In this document: in pieces, positions 1-7,997 of the stretch
Layout of the letters: the number at the start of each line of letters is the position of its first letter
Position numbering within the stretch: position 1 is the first letter of the stretch
Assembly (NCBI GenBank): GCA_021782525.1
Contig: JAJXUY010000016.1
Location: 1 to 13,578 of the forward strand
DNA from: Acidobacteriota bacterium
GTDB lineage: Bacteria; Acidobacteriota; Thermoanaerobaculia; Thermoanaerobaculales; Thermoanaerobaculaceae
Direction of reading: 5' to 3'
DNA: 13,578 nucleotides
Notes under the pieces: model-generated
The model's input: only the letters and a program-made list of their open reading frames with translations
What the model was told of the DNA's origin: nothing
The model's database searches: none
Translations under genes and position numbers: made by a program

Positions 1-413
1 TGAGAATCACCAACACGGGGAAGGTTGGCATCAACAACACAGCGCCGACGCACCTGCTCGATGTGGGTGGTAGCGGGGCGTACTGTGACGGTGGGGCGTG
101 GGTCAATGGGTCGAGCCGGGAGTACAAGCAGGACATTCGTGAGCTTTCGGGGGAGGACGCAGAGGAGGCGTTTGCGAAGCTGAACCCGGTGCGGTTCGAG
201 TACAAGGCGGTGCCAGGTGAGGAGCACGTGGGGTTCATCGCGGAGGACGTGCCGGAGCTGGTGGCGACGCCGGACCGCAAGGGGTTGAGCTCGATGGACG
301 TCGTGGCGGTGCTGACGAAGGTGGTGCAGGACCAGAAGGGCATGCTCGAGGAGCAGCAGAAGGCAATCGCGGAGCTCCGGCAGGAGGTCGCCCAGCTCAA
401 GCGGCATAAGTAG
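1..413 (+). CDS. Tail fiber / peptidase S74-type chaperone domain protein, C-terminal part (5' end outside window)
   Basis: The frame is open from the left edge (first whole codon at base 3) to TAG at 411-413, giving at least 136 residues; the real start lies upstream. The visible part begins with a GKVGINNTAPTHLLDV stretch, the beta-repeat that normally precedes S74 domains. A GGSGAYCDGGAWVNGSS linker follows, then SREYKQDI, the start of the intramolecular chaperone/peptidase S74 domain, with later markers LNPVRFEYK, VGFIAEDVPEL and MDVVAVLTKVVQDQ. The last 35 or so residues (QKGMLEEQQKAIAELRQE onward) form a heptad-like coiled coil. In characterised members (phage endosialidase and tail fibres) this domain drives trimer folding and may cut itself off near its N-terminal Ser. 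No phage genes lie nearby, and bacteria often carry such domains on large surface-exposed repeat proteins, so a trimeric surface or fibre protein is the likely role. Domain call confident; whole-gene function unknown. Confidence 0.85.
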   Translation, partial: RITNTGKVGINNTAPTHLLDVGGSGAYCDGGAWVNGSSREYKQDIRELSGEDAEEAFAKLNPVRFEYKAVPGEEHVGFIAEDVPELVATPDRKGLSSMDVVAVLTKVVQDQKGMLEEQQKAIAELRQEVAQLKRHK

Positions 414-467
414 CCCGCAGAGCGGACCGGGATCGAAAGGACGCGCTACCACGCCGGCGCTGGGCTC

Positions 468-490
468 CCCCTGCGGGGCCCCCGCAGGGG
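468..490 (+). terminator. Strong GC hairpin after the S74-domain gene
   Basis: A perfect 10-bp stem, CCCCTGCGGG (468-477) paired with CCCGCAGGGG (481-490), closes a 3-base loop (GCC). It starts 55 bases after the stop codon at 411-413. No T-tract follows (next bases TGAGAACG), so it is not a classic intrinsic terminator. It may still stabilise the 3' end or act with Rho. Confidence 0.45.
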
Positions 491-744
491 TGAGAACGTC
501 TTCCAGGCGCACCGATCGACCCCGCCCCAGCGGTTCACGTTTGGCGAGGATTCGCCTCGGTTCGTGGTCTGTCTTGACGGGGCGGCGGCCGGCGTTGGTG
601 TGCTCCTGGCCGAAAATGTGGAAGCAGTGCGTTGCAGCGGCGTCATGGTTGACTCCTTCCGGGCTGGCGTCCGCTATGGCTGGTCTCTGGCTCTTTGTTG
701 CACGGACGGAGCGGCATCGAGAGACGAGCAAGTATGCGCGGGTT

Positions 745-824
745 GGTAGGCGCGGGCTTCAGCCCGCGGGGCGGGTGGGCAGCCGGTTCACATTCTGAAG
801 ACCGCAGGCTGAAGCCTGCGACGA
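745..824. repeat. Inverted pair of REP-like palindromes
   Basis: The first palindrome, CGCGGGCTTCAGCCCGCG (751-768), is preceded by GTAGG. The second, CGCAGGCTGAAGCCTGCG (803-820), is followed by ACGAC. Each has an 8-bp stem around a 2-base centre. The second is the reverse complement of the first apart from a few changes, so the two form a head-to-head pair like the BIMEs made from REP sequences. They share the core GGCTTCAGCC (755-764; reverse complement at 807-816). The same core recurs at 9747-9756 and a close relative at 7998-8026. Transcribed, each arm would fold into a stable stem. No RAYT-type Y1 transposase, the usual mover of REPs, is in the window. Confidence 0.7.
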
Positions 825-894
825 CGAGAGGCCCAGGACCAACCGGGACCCTTGCTCAACCCTGTGCATCTTGGCGCCCGGGAGTTCACCGGCG

Positions 895-922
895 TTGCGG
901 GCAATTTGTAGATTGCTATAAT
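895..922 (+). promoter_or_regulatory. Predicted extended -10 promoter of the protease gene
   Basis: A perfect TATAAT at 917-922 is preceded by TGC (914-916), the extended -10 form. A weak -35, TTGCGG (895-900), lies 16 bases upstream. The local sequence is AT-richer than its surroundings. Transcription would begin near 929, giving a 5' leader of about 95 bases before ATG 1024. The near-perfect -10 suggests the sigma-70-type housekeeping holoenzyme. Confidence 0.6.
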
Positions 923-1014
923 CCCCTCGTAGATCATGCTCCAACTGACTTTCGGCTCGAACCGTGCCTCTTGAATTATCTCGCGATCTCGAGGCCGGGA
1001 CGTGGTGGCACGAT

Positions 1015-1019
1015 GGAGG
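1015..1019 (+). promoter_or_regulatory. Shine-Dalgarno GGAGG that sets the protease start
   Basis: GGAGG at 1015-1019 is followed by TCAG and then ATG at 1024. It supports ATG 1024 over the in-frame GTG at 964. Starting at ATG also puts a proper signal peptide at the N-terminus, whereas the GTG start would add 20 residues without signal-peptide character. Confidence 0.7.
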
Positions 1020-1023
1020 TCAG

Positions 1024-4000
1024 ATGTCAGACAAGCGGACCCACAAACAGGAACGGATCCACGGGGGGGCAACGGATCTCCTCGCCGTTGCGGCAGTCCT
1101 CGGCGTTGCGGCACTTGCGCTCGGGGAGCCGCGAACGGCGGGGGCGCAGCCCGTTGCGCGCGAAGGCGCCAGCCGTAACGTGCAGTCCGCCCGGAGTGCG
1201 GTCACCGCGAGCGCCGTCGTCGTGGTCCCCCGGGACTGGAAGCTGAGCGACCCGTTCGCCGAGCGCTTCGCGGCGCCAGCGCCCGCCGAGGCGGGCGGGA
1301 AGCACGTCGTGGACCTCGCGGCGACGCGGTTCGTGACCGATCCGCTCGTGATGACGGACTCCAGCGGGCGGCGGACGTTCCTGGCTCCTGACATGCGGTC
1401 GTTTTCGTCCCAGTTGGTGCGCACGCCGTTCGAGAACGGGTCGAGCGACCTCTTCATCGTGCAGGCCGACAGCCCGGCCGGGCAGGTCGCGCTGCGAACA
1501 TGGCTCGACTCCAGCAAGGTCAGAGTGCTCGGTTACATCCCCGAGTTTGCCTACCTCGTTCGCTTTGACCAGGCGCGGTTTGCGGAGGCGCAGCGGCGGC
1601 CGGAGGTGTTCTGGGTCGGTTCGTTCCAGCCGGCGTTCATGGTCGAGCCGAAGCTCGACTACGTCATCCAGCAGGACCCCGCTCACCTGCTCGAACTGCG
1701 CGGTGACTTCGCTCTCGAGGAGTACCCCGACGCCGAAACACTGGCCGCTGCCTTGGCGGGGACCCCCGTGCACGTCCTCGACGTCACGCGCATGAGCGAC
1801 GGGTGGAGCGCACGGGTGCAGGGGCGCGCCCTGGATGCCTACGCCCTCGCGGCGATGCCGGGGTGCCTCTGGGTCGAGCGCTTCGTCCAGTTCGAGCTGA
1901 ACAACAACATCGCGCGCACCTCGACCTCGGTGGCCACGGGCCGTGGCGCGAACTCCGGGCCGATCATGGATGTCGAGCGGGTGTGGGCCAAGGGGATCCG
2001 GGGCGAGGGGCAGATTGCGGCGGCCTCCGACACCGGCCTGTCCACCGGCGACCTCGTCACGCCGAATAACTTCCACTACGACTTCGGCCAGACCGGGTCG
2101 GTCACCAACTCGATGCGGGTGCTCAAGGGGTACGCCCTTAACAACCGGGGCACATGGAACGACAACCAGACCGTGGGGGGCGGCCACGGCACCCACACCT
2201 CCGGTTCGATCGTCGGCAACGGGTTTCGCTCCGGGTCGACACCGAGCACGAATACCTTCCCGACGACGTGCTACGCGGGCACGGCGCCCAAGGCCGGGTT
2301 TGTCTTCCAGTCGGTCATGAACTCGGATGGCAGCCTCGGCGGCATCCCTGCGGACCTGACGCAGCTCTTCCAGCCGCCGTACAACGACGGCGCCCGCGTC
2401 CACTCCAACTCGTGGGGGGCCCCGGCCGCGGGAGCCTACACCACCGACGCCCAGAACCTGGACAAGTTCGTCTGGAACAACCCCGATATGGTGATCACGT
2501 TCTCGGCGGGCAACAGCGGGGTGGACTGCTGGTATTACACGACCTCCTGCCAGAAACCCGGGAGCTGCAGCCCCGACGGCGTGATCGACGCCGACTCGAT
2601 CGGAAGCCCGGGCACTGCGAAGAACTGCATCACGGTCGGCGCGTCCGAGAACTACCGGCCGGACTACCAGTACGAATACCCGGCGAACACCTGCAACGCC
2701 GGCCCGACGTGGAGCTGGTTCGACAGCTGCAGCTACAGCGTCAGCCCGGTGAGCGGAGATCTGATCGCGGACAACGCCAACGGGATCGGCGCCTTCTCGT
2801 CGCGCGGGCCGTGCGATGACGGCCGCATCAAGCCCGACCTCGTCGCCCCCGGCATCGCCATCATCTCCACCCGGACCGACGTCAACCAGGCGTTCGAACA
2901 GTGGGGCACGTGCAACGTTCCTTCGGCTCCGGTCGACCTGCGCCCGTACTACCTGTCCATGGGCGGCACCTCGATGGCCAACCCGCTGACGGCGGGGACG
3001 GCGGTCCTTGTGCGCCAGTACTACGTGGACGGATGGCACCCAAACAACAGTTCCCTCACCAACGCGTCGGCAAGCGCCCCCGACGGGTTCGACCCCTCGG
3101 CCGCCCTCGTCAAGGCCACGCTGATCAACGGGGCCTGGGACATGGGTCCCGGGCAGTATGGGACCGGCGCCGGGCGGGAGATCCCGCCGGGCTGGGACAG
3201 CCCTCACGACCTCCCCAACGACGTCGAGGGGTTCGGGCGGGTTGACCTCTACCATTCGCTGTTCCCGAACCTGGGATACGGGGCCGATCCCGGTCGTACG
3301 ATGGAAGTCCACGACAACGCTTCGGGGCTCGCCACGGGGGGCACCGACACCTACACCTTCCCGGTCAGCTCGAACGCCAACCCGCTGATCGTGACGCTGG
3401 CGTGGAGCGATCCCTACGCAGCGACCGGAGCGGGCGCGAAGCTCGTCAACGACCTGGACCTCGAGGTGACCGACCCGAGCGCCACTCGGTACTACCCCAA
3501 CCGCAAGGACTGGATCGGCGGCACCCGGGACTCCACCAACAACGTCGAGCAGGTTTACGTCACCTCCCCCGCCAGCGGCGCCTGGACGATCACGGTCCGG
3601 GGCTACAACGTCCCCGGCAACGGCCAGCCGGGAACCACGACGCAGCCTTTCGCGCTCGTGATCTCGGGAGTGGGCTGCGCGATGGCCGCGCCCGCCTCCG
3701 CGTCAGCGGCGGCCAGCGGCGACAACCGCATCGACGTGGGCTGGGCCTCGGTCGCGGGCGCCGTCGAGTACCACGTTGACCGGTCCACGACTTCGGGGGG
3801 CGGGTACGTTCAGGTTGCGACCGTGCCAGCGCCGACCACCACCTGGGCGGACACGGGCGTGAGCGGCGGCGTGCCGTACTACTACGTGGTTTGCGCGTTC
3901 GGCAGCGGAGTGGATGCCTGTGAGTCGCCGAACTCGCCCGAGGCATCGGCGACGACCACGGGCACGTGCACACTGCCGCCGTCGTTCGCGGGTTTGGTCT

Positions 4001-5640
4001 CGGTGGCCGCTCCACAGAACGCCACCTGTACCCTCGACCTATCCTGGGGCACCGCCGTCAGCCAGTGCGGCGGGAGTGGGTCAGTCACGTACGCGGTGTA
4101 CCGCTCCACCTCCTCGGGGTTCACCCCCTCGCCGGCGAACCGGATCGCGACTGGCCTCGCGGCGAGCCCCTACAGCGACACGGGCGGCCTCGCGTACGGG
4201 ACGACTTATTACTATGTCGTGCGGGCCACCGACACCGGGAACGGCTCCGAGGACGGCAACACGGTTCAGAAGAGCGGCACGCCGGTCGGCGCCCTGGTGA
4301 CGACGACCCTGTTCAGCGACGGTTTCGAGTCTGGCAGCGGCCTCAACGGGTGGGAGGCTGCATGCTTCGGGACGGGCTGTAACGCCACCGACTGGAGGGG
4401 CATCCAGGCCTGCGCTCCGGCGCACGGCGGCAGCAACATCTTCCGGTTCGGCGGCAGCGATTGCGTCACCGCCTACGGGAACGGCGACAATTCGTTCGTT
4501 GCACCCGGAGGGACGTCCGGGATCACGATCCCCGCAAACGCCACCAGTGTTCGCCTGTCGTTCTGGCACCGGCGCGACTTCCAGGCCGGCTACGACGGCG
4601 CGCTCATGCGGATCTCCAAAGACAACCTCAACTTCTACTACCTCGCCGCGTCGGCACCAGGCGTGTGGCTCGGCGGGGCGTACAACGGCACCGTGTACTA
4701 CCCGGCAGGCCAGACCTCCACCACGCGCGACGCCTGGACGGGATCGGACTCCAACTTCACCAATACCGTGATGGACCTCGATGCGGCGTGCAACTACGCC
4801 TTCGGCGGCACGGCCGGGGCGGCGGGGCGAACGCTCTGGATCGCCTTCGGCGGCTTCACCGACTCCGCGACCACCGCACTTGGCTGGTTCGTCGACGACG
4901 TGAGCGTCACCGCTCAGGTACCGGGCTCCTGCACGACCGGCTTCGCACTCACGGTGGCCAAGTCGGGAACGGGCTCCGGCACGGTGACCTCGAATCCTGC
5001 GGGGATCGCATGCGGGACGACATGCAGCGCGGAGTTCGACAACAACCTACTTGTCACGCTCTCGGCGGCGGCCGACACCGGCTCGACGTTTGCCGGCTGG
5101 TCCGGCGAGGGCTGCAGCGGGACTGGCACCTGCCAGGTCACCATGTCCCAGGCGCGGAGCGTGACGGCAGCGTTCACGCTGAACACGTACCTGCTGACGG
5201 TTGCCAAGTCGGGGACAGGGACGGGCACGGTGACCTCGAGCCCGGCCGGCATCGCGTGTGGGACGACCTGCAGCGCGAGCTTCGACTACAACCAGCTCGT
5301 CACGCTCTCCGCAGCGGCCGACACCGGCTCCACGTTTACTGGCTGGTCCGGCGAAGGTTGCAGCGGGACGGGCACGTGCCAGGTCACCATGACCCAGGCG
5401 CGGAGTGTGACCGCGGCGTTTGCCATCGTGTGTGCGCCGGTCACGCTGTCGAACCAGACGATCACGACGACCCAGACCTACACCTCGTGCGACACTCTTA
5501 CCGCGGGTCCTGCGTTTCGGGTGGAGGCGCCGGGCGTCGTGACCTGCCGGTCTGCGGTGCGGGTGGTTCTGACGAACGGGTTCTCGGTGGGCTCTGGGGC
5601 GACGTTCAAGGCGGGCATCGATCCATCGCTGGCGCCGTAA
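1024..5640 (+). CDS. Secreted S8 (subtilisin/Kp43-like) serine protease with Fn3 and InlB-type repeats
   Basis: A 1538-residue exported protease. Residues 1-40 form a signal peptide: basic KRTHKQER, hydrophobic LLAVAAVLGVAALALG, likely cut after AGA. A propeptide-like region follows (to about 300) with GYIPEFAYLVRF. The S8 catalytic domain spans about 315-720: Asp336 in ASDTGLS, His388 in GGGHGTHTSG, oxyanion Asn497 in SAGNSG and Ser650 in GGTSMANP, so the triad is complete. About 760-880 is the beta-sandwich seen after Kp43-type catalytic domains. Two Fn3-like domains lie at about 885-975 and 980-1085. A jelly-roll-like domain (FSDGFESG...GWFVDDVSV) spans 1095-1298. Two InlB-type repeats lie at 1309-1384 and 1391-1466. 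A terminal domain of some 70 residues (LSNQTITTTQTY...GFSVGSGATF) resembles coathanger-stack-like tails on exported proteins. Many cysteines fit an oxidising location. Substrate unknown; probably an extracellular or surface-attached degradative enzyme. It has its own promoter, so it is likely not co-transcribed with the S74-domain gene. Confidence 0.93.
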   Translation: MSDKRTHKQERIHGGATDLLAVAAVLGVAALALGEPRTAGAQPVAREGASRNVQSARSAVTASAVVVVPRDWKLSDPFAERFAAPAPAEAGGKHVVDLAATRFVTDPLVMTDSSGRRTFLAPDMRSFSSQLVRTPFENGSSDLFIVQADSPAGQVALRTWLDSSKVRVLGYIPEFAYLVRFDQARFAEAQRRPEVFWVGSFQPAFMVEPKLDYVIQQDPAHLLELRGDFALEEYPDAETLAAALAGTPVHVLDVTRMSDGWSARVQGRALDAYALAAMPGCLWVERFVQFELNNNIARTSTSVATGRGANSGPIMDVERVWAKGIRGEGQIAAASDTGLSTGDLVTPNNFHYDFGQTGSVTNSMRVLKGYALNNRGTWNDNQTVGGGHGTHTSGSIVGNGFRSGSTPSTNTFPTTCYAGTAPKAGFVFQSVMNSDGSLGGIPADLTQLFQPPYNDGARVHSNSWGAPAAGAYTTDAQNLDKFVWNNPDMVITFSAGNSGVDCWYYTTSCQKPGSCSPDGVIDADSIGSPGTAKNCITVGASENYRPDYQYEYPANTCNAGPTWSWFDSCSYSVSPVSGDLIADNANGIGAFSSRGPCDDGRIKPDLVAPGIAIISTRTDVNQAFEQWGTCNVPSAPVDLRPYYLSMGGTSMANPLTAGTAVLVRQYYVDGWHPNNSSLTNASASAPDGFDPSAALVKATLINGAWDMGPGQYGTGAGREIPPGWDSPHDLPNDVEGFGRVDLYHSLFPNLGYGADPGRTMEVHDNASGLATGGTDTYTFPVSSNANPLIVTLAWSDPYAATGAGAKLVNDLDLEVTDPSATRYYPNRKDWIGGTRDSTNNVEQVYVTSPASGAWTITVRGYNVPGNGQPGTTTQPFALVISGVGCAMAAPASASAAASGDNRIDVGWASVAGAVEYHVDRSTTSGGGYVQVATVPAPTTTWADTGVSGGVPYYYVVCAFGSGVDACESPNSPEASATTTGTCTLPPSFAGLVSVAAPQNATCTLDLSWGTAVSQCGGSGSVTYAVYRSTSSGFTPSPANRIATGLAASPYSDTGGLAYGTTYYYVVRATDTGNGSEDGNTVQKSGTPVGALVTTTLFSDGFESGSGLNGWEAACFGTGCNATDWRGIQACAPAHGGSNIFRFGGSDCVTAYGNGDNSFVAPGGTSGITIPANATSVRLSFWHRRDFQAGYDGALMRISKDNLNFYYLAASAPGVWLGGAYNGTVYYPAGQTSTTRDAWTGSDSNFTNTVMDLDAACNYAFGGTAGAAGRTLWIAFGGFTDSATTALGWFVDDVSVTAQVPGSCTTGFALTVAKSGTGSGTVTSNPAGIACGTTCSAEFDNNLLVTLSAAADTGSTFAGWSGEGCSGTGTCQVTMSQARSVTAAFTLNTYLLTVAKSGTGTGTVTSSPAGIACGTTCSASFDYNQLVTLSAAADTGSTFTGWSGEGCSGTGTCQVTMTQARSVTAAFAIVCAPVTLSNQTITTTQTYTSCDTLTAGPAFRVEAPGVVTCRSAVRVVLTNGFSVGSGATFKAGIDPSLAP
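4948..5421 (+). repeat. Tandem pair of InlB-type (bacterial adhesin) repeats inside the protease
   Basis: Two units, 4948-5175 and 5194-5421, repeat with a period of 246 bases (82 residues). Comparing the 76 aligned residues by eye gives 69 identities. Each begins LTVAKSGTG and contains CGTTCSA, FTGWSGEGC or FAGWSGEGC, and GTGTCQVTM, with four cysteines per unit that probably form two disulfides. The pattern matches divergent InlB B-repeat domains of secreted proteins. Most DNA differences are synonymous, so the protein sequence appears conserved after duplication. Confidence 0.85.
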
Positions 5641-5747
5641 GACACGAACCCATGCTCGTAGGCGGGCACGAGTTGCCACAGGGTCCTTGGCTGCCCTTGT
5701 CCAACGCGAACTCATACCACGTCTACATCAACGCTAGAGTTGTGATC

Positions 5748-5779
5748 TGGACGAATCCGGGCCGCAGAAGGTGTAAAAT
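5748..5779 (+). promoter_or_regulatory. Weak promoter candidate for the dehydratase gene
   Basis: TAAAAT at 5774-5779 (5 of 6 to TATAAT) lies about 30 bases before ATG 5810, in the most AT-rich spot of the 169-base gap after the protease. No good -35 sits at the right distance; TGGACG at 5748-5753 is 20 bases away. A weak hairpin (5655-5672) after the protease stop is the only terminator-like element between the genes, so read-through from the protease is possible. Confidence 0.3.
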
Positions 5780-5809
5780 ACAGGTGCAGATGCAACAGGC
5801 GAGGACGTG

Positions 5810-7780
5810 ATGAAGCCGGATCACAGCAACGCTCCTGTGTATCGAGATGGTTTCACGGGCGCCATGTCGCGCAGCGCAGGCTCGCTGCGAGTTTCTCCGC
5901 TCCGCTATCTGCTGGTTGTGGTGGTGGATGCGGCAATTCCTGCGCTTTCCCTGTGGTCTGCCATGTTTCTGCGGTTGGAGGGACGCCCCGATATCACTTT
6001 TGGTCCGGTTCTGCCGACTCTCATCGCTCTGCTGGTCTGCGGGCGGATCCTGGCCAACTTGCTCCTCCGTCTCCACCGGTGGTCGTTCCGGCTCTCCGGG
6101 CTGCCTGACGGGGCGCGGGTCGGGGTGGCTGGGTTGCTCGGGACTGGCGTGTTCATGTTGGGCATTTTTCTCCTGCGTCTTCCCCAACCCCCTCGCTCGG
6201 TCGTCGTGATGGAGCTCTTCTTTTCGACGTTCCTGATGGCGGTCTTGCGGTTTGCGCCACGGCTGGCCTGGATGTACGTCAGTGAACGGGCGCGCGCCGG
6301 AAGTGAGGGAGCGCAACGCACGGTCATCATCGGGGCGGGGGTGGCGGGCGAGCTCTTGCTGCGCGATCTGCAGCAGTCGGACGAGCACGCCTACTACGTG
6401 ATCGGCTTCATCGATGACAACCGGGCGAAACGGGGCATCATCGTCGGCGGGAAGACCGTACTCGGCACGGTGGCGGAGCTTCCGGAGATAGCCAGGCACT
6501 ATCGCGTGGCCAAGGTCCTGATCGCGATCCCGCGCCTGCCGGCGAAGCGGATCCGCGAGATCCTGGGGATATGTACCGACCTCAAGCTGCAGTTCAAGAT
6601 CCTCCCGGTCTCGTTCGCCTACCTCAACGACCGCGCGGCTGCGGCGATGCTGCAGGACTTGACGCCCGAAGACCTGCTGCCGCGCGGGCAGGTCGAGTTC
6701 TCCGACAGTAGCCAACAGACGCGCATCGCCGGCCGTAAGATCCTGGTCACCGGCGCTGCTGGTTCGATCGGGCGAGAGATCTGCGTCCAGCTCCTACGCG
6801 CGGGGGTTAGCCGGCTCGTGATGGTGGACCTCAACGAGAACGAGATGTACCTGGCCAGCCGTGAGCTGCAACATCGTCACCCGGAGTCGGTGATCGTCAC
6901 CGAGGTTGCCGACATTCGCGACCCTCGGCGCATCGACGCGCTGTTCGCGAAGTACCGGCCCCAGGACGTGTTCCACGCGGCGGCGCACAAGCACGTGCCG
7001 CTGATGGAAACCGCTCCAGGGGAAGCGATCAAGAACAACGTGCTCGGGACCCGCAACGTCGCGCTCGCCGCCGACCGTGCGGGGGTGGACCGCTTCGTGT
7101 TCATCTCGACGGACAAGGCGGTGCGGCCGACCAGCGTGATGGGCGCCTCCAAGCGAGTCGCCGAGATGATCGTGCGCCAGATGGCGCGCACGTCCCACAC
7201 ACGGTTCTGCGCGGTGCGGTTCGGCAATGTCCTCGGCTCGGCCGGGTCGGTGGTGCCGCTCTTCCGCGCGCAGATCGCCGCCGGGGGACCGGTGACCGTG
7301 ACAGATCCTGAGGTCCGACGCTACTTCATGACCATCCGCGAGGCCGTGGGTCTTGTGCTGCACGCCGGGTACGGGGATTACGGCGAGATGTGCGTGCTCG
7401 ACATGGGGGAGCAGATCAGGATCGTGGACCTCGCGCGTCACATGATTACCATGGCGGGGCAAGTGCCCGACGTGGACATCGCGATCGAGTTTACCGGGCT
7501 GCGGCCCGGGGAGAAGCTCTACGAGGAGCTGCTCACCGAGGAAGAGGAACAGACACAGCAGGTCAACCGAAAGATCTTCGTTGCCAGATGCCCGGCGCCG
7601 CCAGAGGACCTCGACAGTCGCGTGTTCGAGCTAGCCGATGCGGCTGCGGCGGAGGACGGAGATCGCGTGCGAACCGTGCTGCGCACCCTGGTGCGCTCGT
7701 ACGAGAGTCCCGCATCCGGTAAGCGGCTCGAGGCCGAGGCCATCGTGCGCGTACCCGAGTCGAAAGTTCCGGTGATGTGA
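5810..7780 (+). CDS. Membrane-anchored nucleotide-sugar 4,6-dehydratase (FlaA1/WbpM/CapD type)
   Basis: A 656-residue enzyme of the long FlaA1-like family. Members such as PglF and WbpM convert UDP-GlcNAc to UDP-2-acetamido-2,6-dideoxy-4-keto-hexose at the inner membrane. Four hydrophobic segments lie at about 32-54, 66-87, 101-123 and 130-150. A first Rossmann domain with GAGVAG (175-180) is followed by the catalytic SDR domain with NAD-binding TGAAGSIG (314-321), STDK (433-436) and MGASK (444-448). The Met in place of the usual SDR Tyr is typical of this long family. Further markers are HAAAHKHVPLME, NNVLGTRN and GLRPGEKLYEELL. ATG 5810 is preferred over GTG 5807 because GAGG (5801-5804) is 5 bases from the ATG. 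It opens the glycan locus that continues to the right edge. The dehydratase class is well supported; the exact UDP-sugar is inferred from the family. Confidence 0.93.
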   Translation: MKPDHSNAPVYRDGFTGAMSRSAGSLRVSPLRYLLVVVVDAAIPALSLWSAMFLRLEGRPDITFGPVLPTLIALLVCGRILANLLLRLHRWSFRLSGLPDGARVGVAGLLGTGVFMLGIFLLRLPQPPRSVVVMELFFSTFLMAVLRFAPRLAWMYVSERARAGSEGAQRTVIIGAGVAGELLLRDLQQSDEHAYYVIGFIDDNRAKRGIIVGGKTVLGTVAELPEIARHYRVAKVLIAIPRLPAKRIREILGICTDLKLQFKILPVSFAYLNDRAAAAMLQDLTPEDLLPRGQVEFSDSSQQTRIAGRKILVTGAAGSIGREICVQLLRAGVSRLVMVDLNENEMYLASRELQHRHPESVIVTEVADIRDPRRIDALFAKYRPQDVFHAAAHKHVPLMETAPGEAIKNNVLGTRNVALAADRAGVDRFVFISTDKAVRPTSVMGASKRVAEMIVRQMARTSHTRFCAVRFGNVLGSAGSVVPLFRAQIAAGGPVTVTDPEVRRYFMTIREAVGLVLHAGYGDYGEMCVLDMGEQIRIVDLARHMITMAGQVPDVDIAIEFTGLRPGEKLYEELLTEEEEQTQQVNRKIFVARCPAPPEDLDSRVFELADAAAAEDGDRVRTVLRTLVRSYESPASGKRLEAEAIVRVPESKVPVM

Positions 7781-7801
7781 GATGGTAGGAGGTCGCGCAC
7801 A

Positions 7802-7849
7802 CCGGCTGCGCCAAGCCGGCTGGCCTATGGGCGCCCTTCGGTGCGCTTT
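7802..7849 (+). terminator. Two hairpins after the dehydratase gene, possible terminator
   Basis: CCGGCT (7802-7807) pairs with AGCCGG (7814-7819) 22 bases past the stop codon. A second stem, GCGCCC (7831-7836) with GTGCGC (7841-7846), has one mismatch, a stable TTCG tetraloop and a short TTT after it. The second hairpin is the better terminator candidate, though its T-run is very short. Confidence 0.35.
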
Positions 7850-7903
7850 GGTTGGTCCTGGCCCGGCGGAATGTGAGGCGCTCCCGCATGGCCTTCCTGT
7901 GGA

Positions 7904-7966
7904 GTGGGCGCCCCACACCGCCTAGCGGTCTCATCCGGGATTGCGACTGTAGCCACCGCGAGCGGT
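7904..7966. repeat. Short palindromes in the convergent intergenic region
   Basis: GTGGG-CGC-CCCAC (7904-7916) and ACCGC-GA-GCGGT (7955-7966) are two more short perfect palindromes. The second has the same design (stem, 2-base GA centre, stem) as the REP-like elements at 745-824. They may be degraded members of that family or terminators for the facing genes. Confidence 0.35.
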
Positions 7967-7997
7967 CCACGCTTGGGAGGCCGCGGGAAGAGAAGAC

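Larger units (their letters stand above)
414..894. other. Long intergenic region, no confident gene
   Basis: About 480 bases separate the S74-domain gene from the protease promoter. Besides the hairpin at 468-490 and the paired palindromes at 745-824, the plus-strand frame that ends the S74 gene stays open again from 414 to a TAG near 749. From about 495 it reads protein-like: ENVFQAHRSTPPQRFTF, then GEDSPRFVVCLDGAAAG. There is no ATG or GTG before GTG 564 and no ribosome binding site there. It could be a decayed gene, a conserved repeat or chance in GC-rich DNA. I do not recognise a family. Confidence 0.4.

Noticed and set aside
695..1246. 183-codon plus-strand frame across the protease promoter
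   Set aside because: It includes the REP palindromes, promoter and signal-peptide region out of frame, with no domain and no ribosome site.
1027..3312. 761-codon open frame antisense to the protease gene
   Set aside because: It mirrors the codon structure of a strongly supported GC-rich gene, has an Arg/Val/Gly/Asp-rich composition without any recognisable domain, and lacks a ribosome site. Long antisense frames are expected opposite such genes.
5655..5672. CTCGT/ACGAG hairpin after the protease stop as terminator
   Set aside because: A 5-bp stem with an 8-base loop and no T-run is too weak to list as a terminator.
4461..5810. 449-codon plus-strand frame overlapping the 3' end of the protease
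   Set aside because: It lies in another frame of the InlB-repeat coding region, is very rich in Arg/His/Gly, and only its tail is outside the protease. It is a shadow, not a gene fusion or frameshift.
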